Positions 4,733 through 5,003 of a stretch of DNA of 5,003 nucleotides are shown one piece after another; within the stretch, counting starts at the first letter, position 1, and each line of letters starts with the position of its first letter. Made by a program: the position numbers and the translations under genes. The stretch lies in the NCBI GenBank assembly GCA_007122505.1, contig SKTQ01000079.1, forward strand, positions 1 through 5,003, given 5' to 3'. The notes beneath the pieces are model-generated. The model made no database searches. It saw nothing but the letters and a program-made list of their open reading frames with translations, and was not told where the DNA came from. The DNA comes from Bacteroidales bacterium (GTDB taxonomy: Bacteria > Bacteroidota > Bacteroidia > Bacteroidales > UBA7960).

Positions 4733-5003
4733 TCACCCTTCGGCGGGAAATCTCATCAGGTGCTTTACCTTTCTTACATTATCCTTACCGCTAAGCAATT
4801 CCAGAAACTTCAGGGCTACCTCAACTGCTGTCGCAGGCCCCATAGAAGTAATGATGTGACTGTCAACAACCATCCGTTCACTGGCAACTGATGTTCCAAA
4901 TTCTGATAATTGTTTGCGCCTTTGGTTTGCAGGCAGATCGTAAGTGGTTGCCTGGCGATTGACAAGGATGCCTGCTTTTGCCAGTGAAAGCGCACCTACG
5001 CAG
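4733..5003 (-). CDS. DJ-1/PfpI family protein (partial, C-terminal 89 residues)
   Basis: The frame reads from the right edge to a TGA at 4735-4733. The first visible residues, CVGALSLAKAGILVNRQATT, match the nucleophile elbow of the DJ-1/PfpI family; the cysteine codon at 5002-5000 would be the conserved reactive cysteine. Further on, VVDSHIITSMGPATAVEVAL corresponds to the family block of the type VxDGxxITSxGPGT, followed by the helix KFLELLSGKDN. Known members include DJ-1 and YajL (oxidative-stress protection, disputed deglycase activity), PfpI-type proteins and glyoxalase III. The C-terminal layout is closest to the DJ-1/YajL/ThiJ branch. The N-terminal part, including the conserved glutamate, is off the window. 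Confidence 0.85.
   Translation of the reverse strand, partial: CVGALSLAKAGILVNRQATTYDLPANQRRKQLSEFGTSVASERMVVDSHIITSMGPATAVEVALKFLELLSGKDNVRKVKHLMRFPAEG

Overview
The window looks like a chromosomal segment of a member of the Bacteroidota, probably an environmental lineage. The basis is moderate to low GC, gene starts without a clear Shine-Dalgarno sequence, one exact and one near match to the Bacteroidota -7 promoter element (TAnnTTTG), a small membrane protein of a type I associate with this phylum, and an intergenic region full of low-complexity patch repeats. This is inference; no marker gene or RNA gene is present. I saw no tRNA, rRNA, CRISPR array, integrase or transposase.

Layout from left to right. 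(1) 1-590, minus: N-terminal part of an exported serine hydrolase of the class C beta-lactamase/penicillin-binding-protein fold, running off the left edge. (2) 591-995: a 405-base divergent intergenic region with two small inverted repeats and a candidate promoter. (3) 996-1883, plus: an MscS-type mechanosensitive channel. (4) 1888-2703, minus: a second, clearly different MscS-type channel, convergent with the first and separated from it by 4 bases. (5) 2790-3416, minus: a beta-class carbonic anhydrase (Can type) with all zinc ligands, upstream of the second channel and possibly co-transcribed with it. (6) 3417-4123: a 707-base intergenic region holding the candidate promoter of the carbonic anhydrase and then several kinds of repeat, ending in a nested palindrome centred near 3966.5. 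(7) 4124-4732, plus: a four-helix membrane protein of unknown function with a signal peptide. (8) 4733-5003, minus: C-terminal part of a DJ-1/PfpI family protein that runs off the right edge; its stop codon directly abuts that of gene 7 in the palindrome TGATCA.

The genes do not form one recognisable pathway. The closest to a theme is envelope and ion homeostasis: two tension-gated channels that relieve hypo-osmotic stress, and a carbonic anhydrase that balances CO2 and bicarbonate. I do not see a convincing new multi-gene system. The least explained element is the nested palindrome and surrounding repeat island at about 3585-4054.
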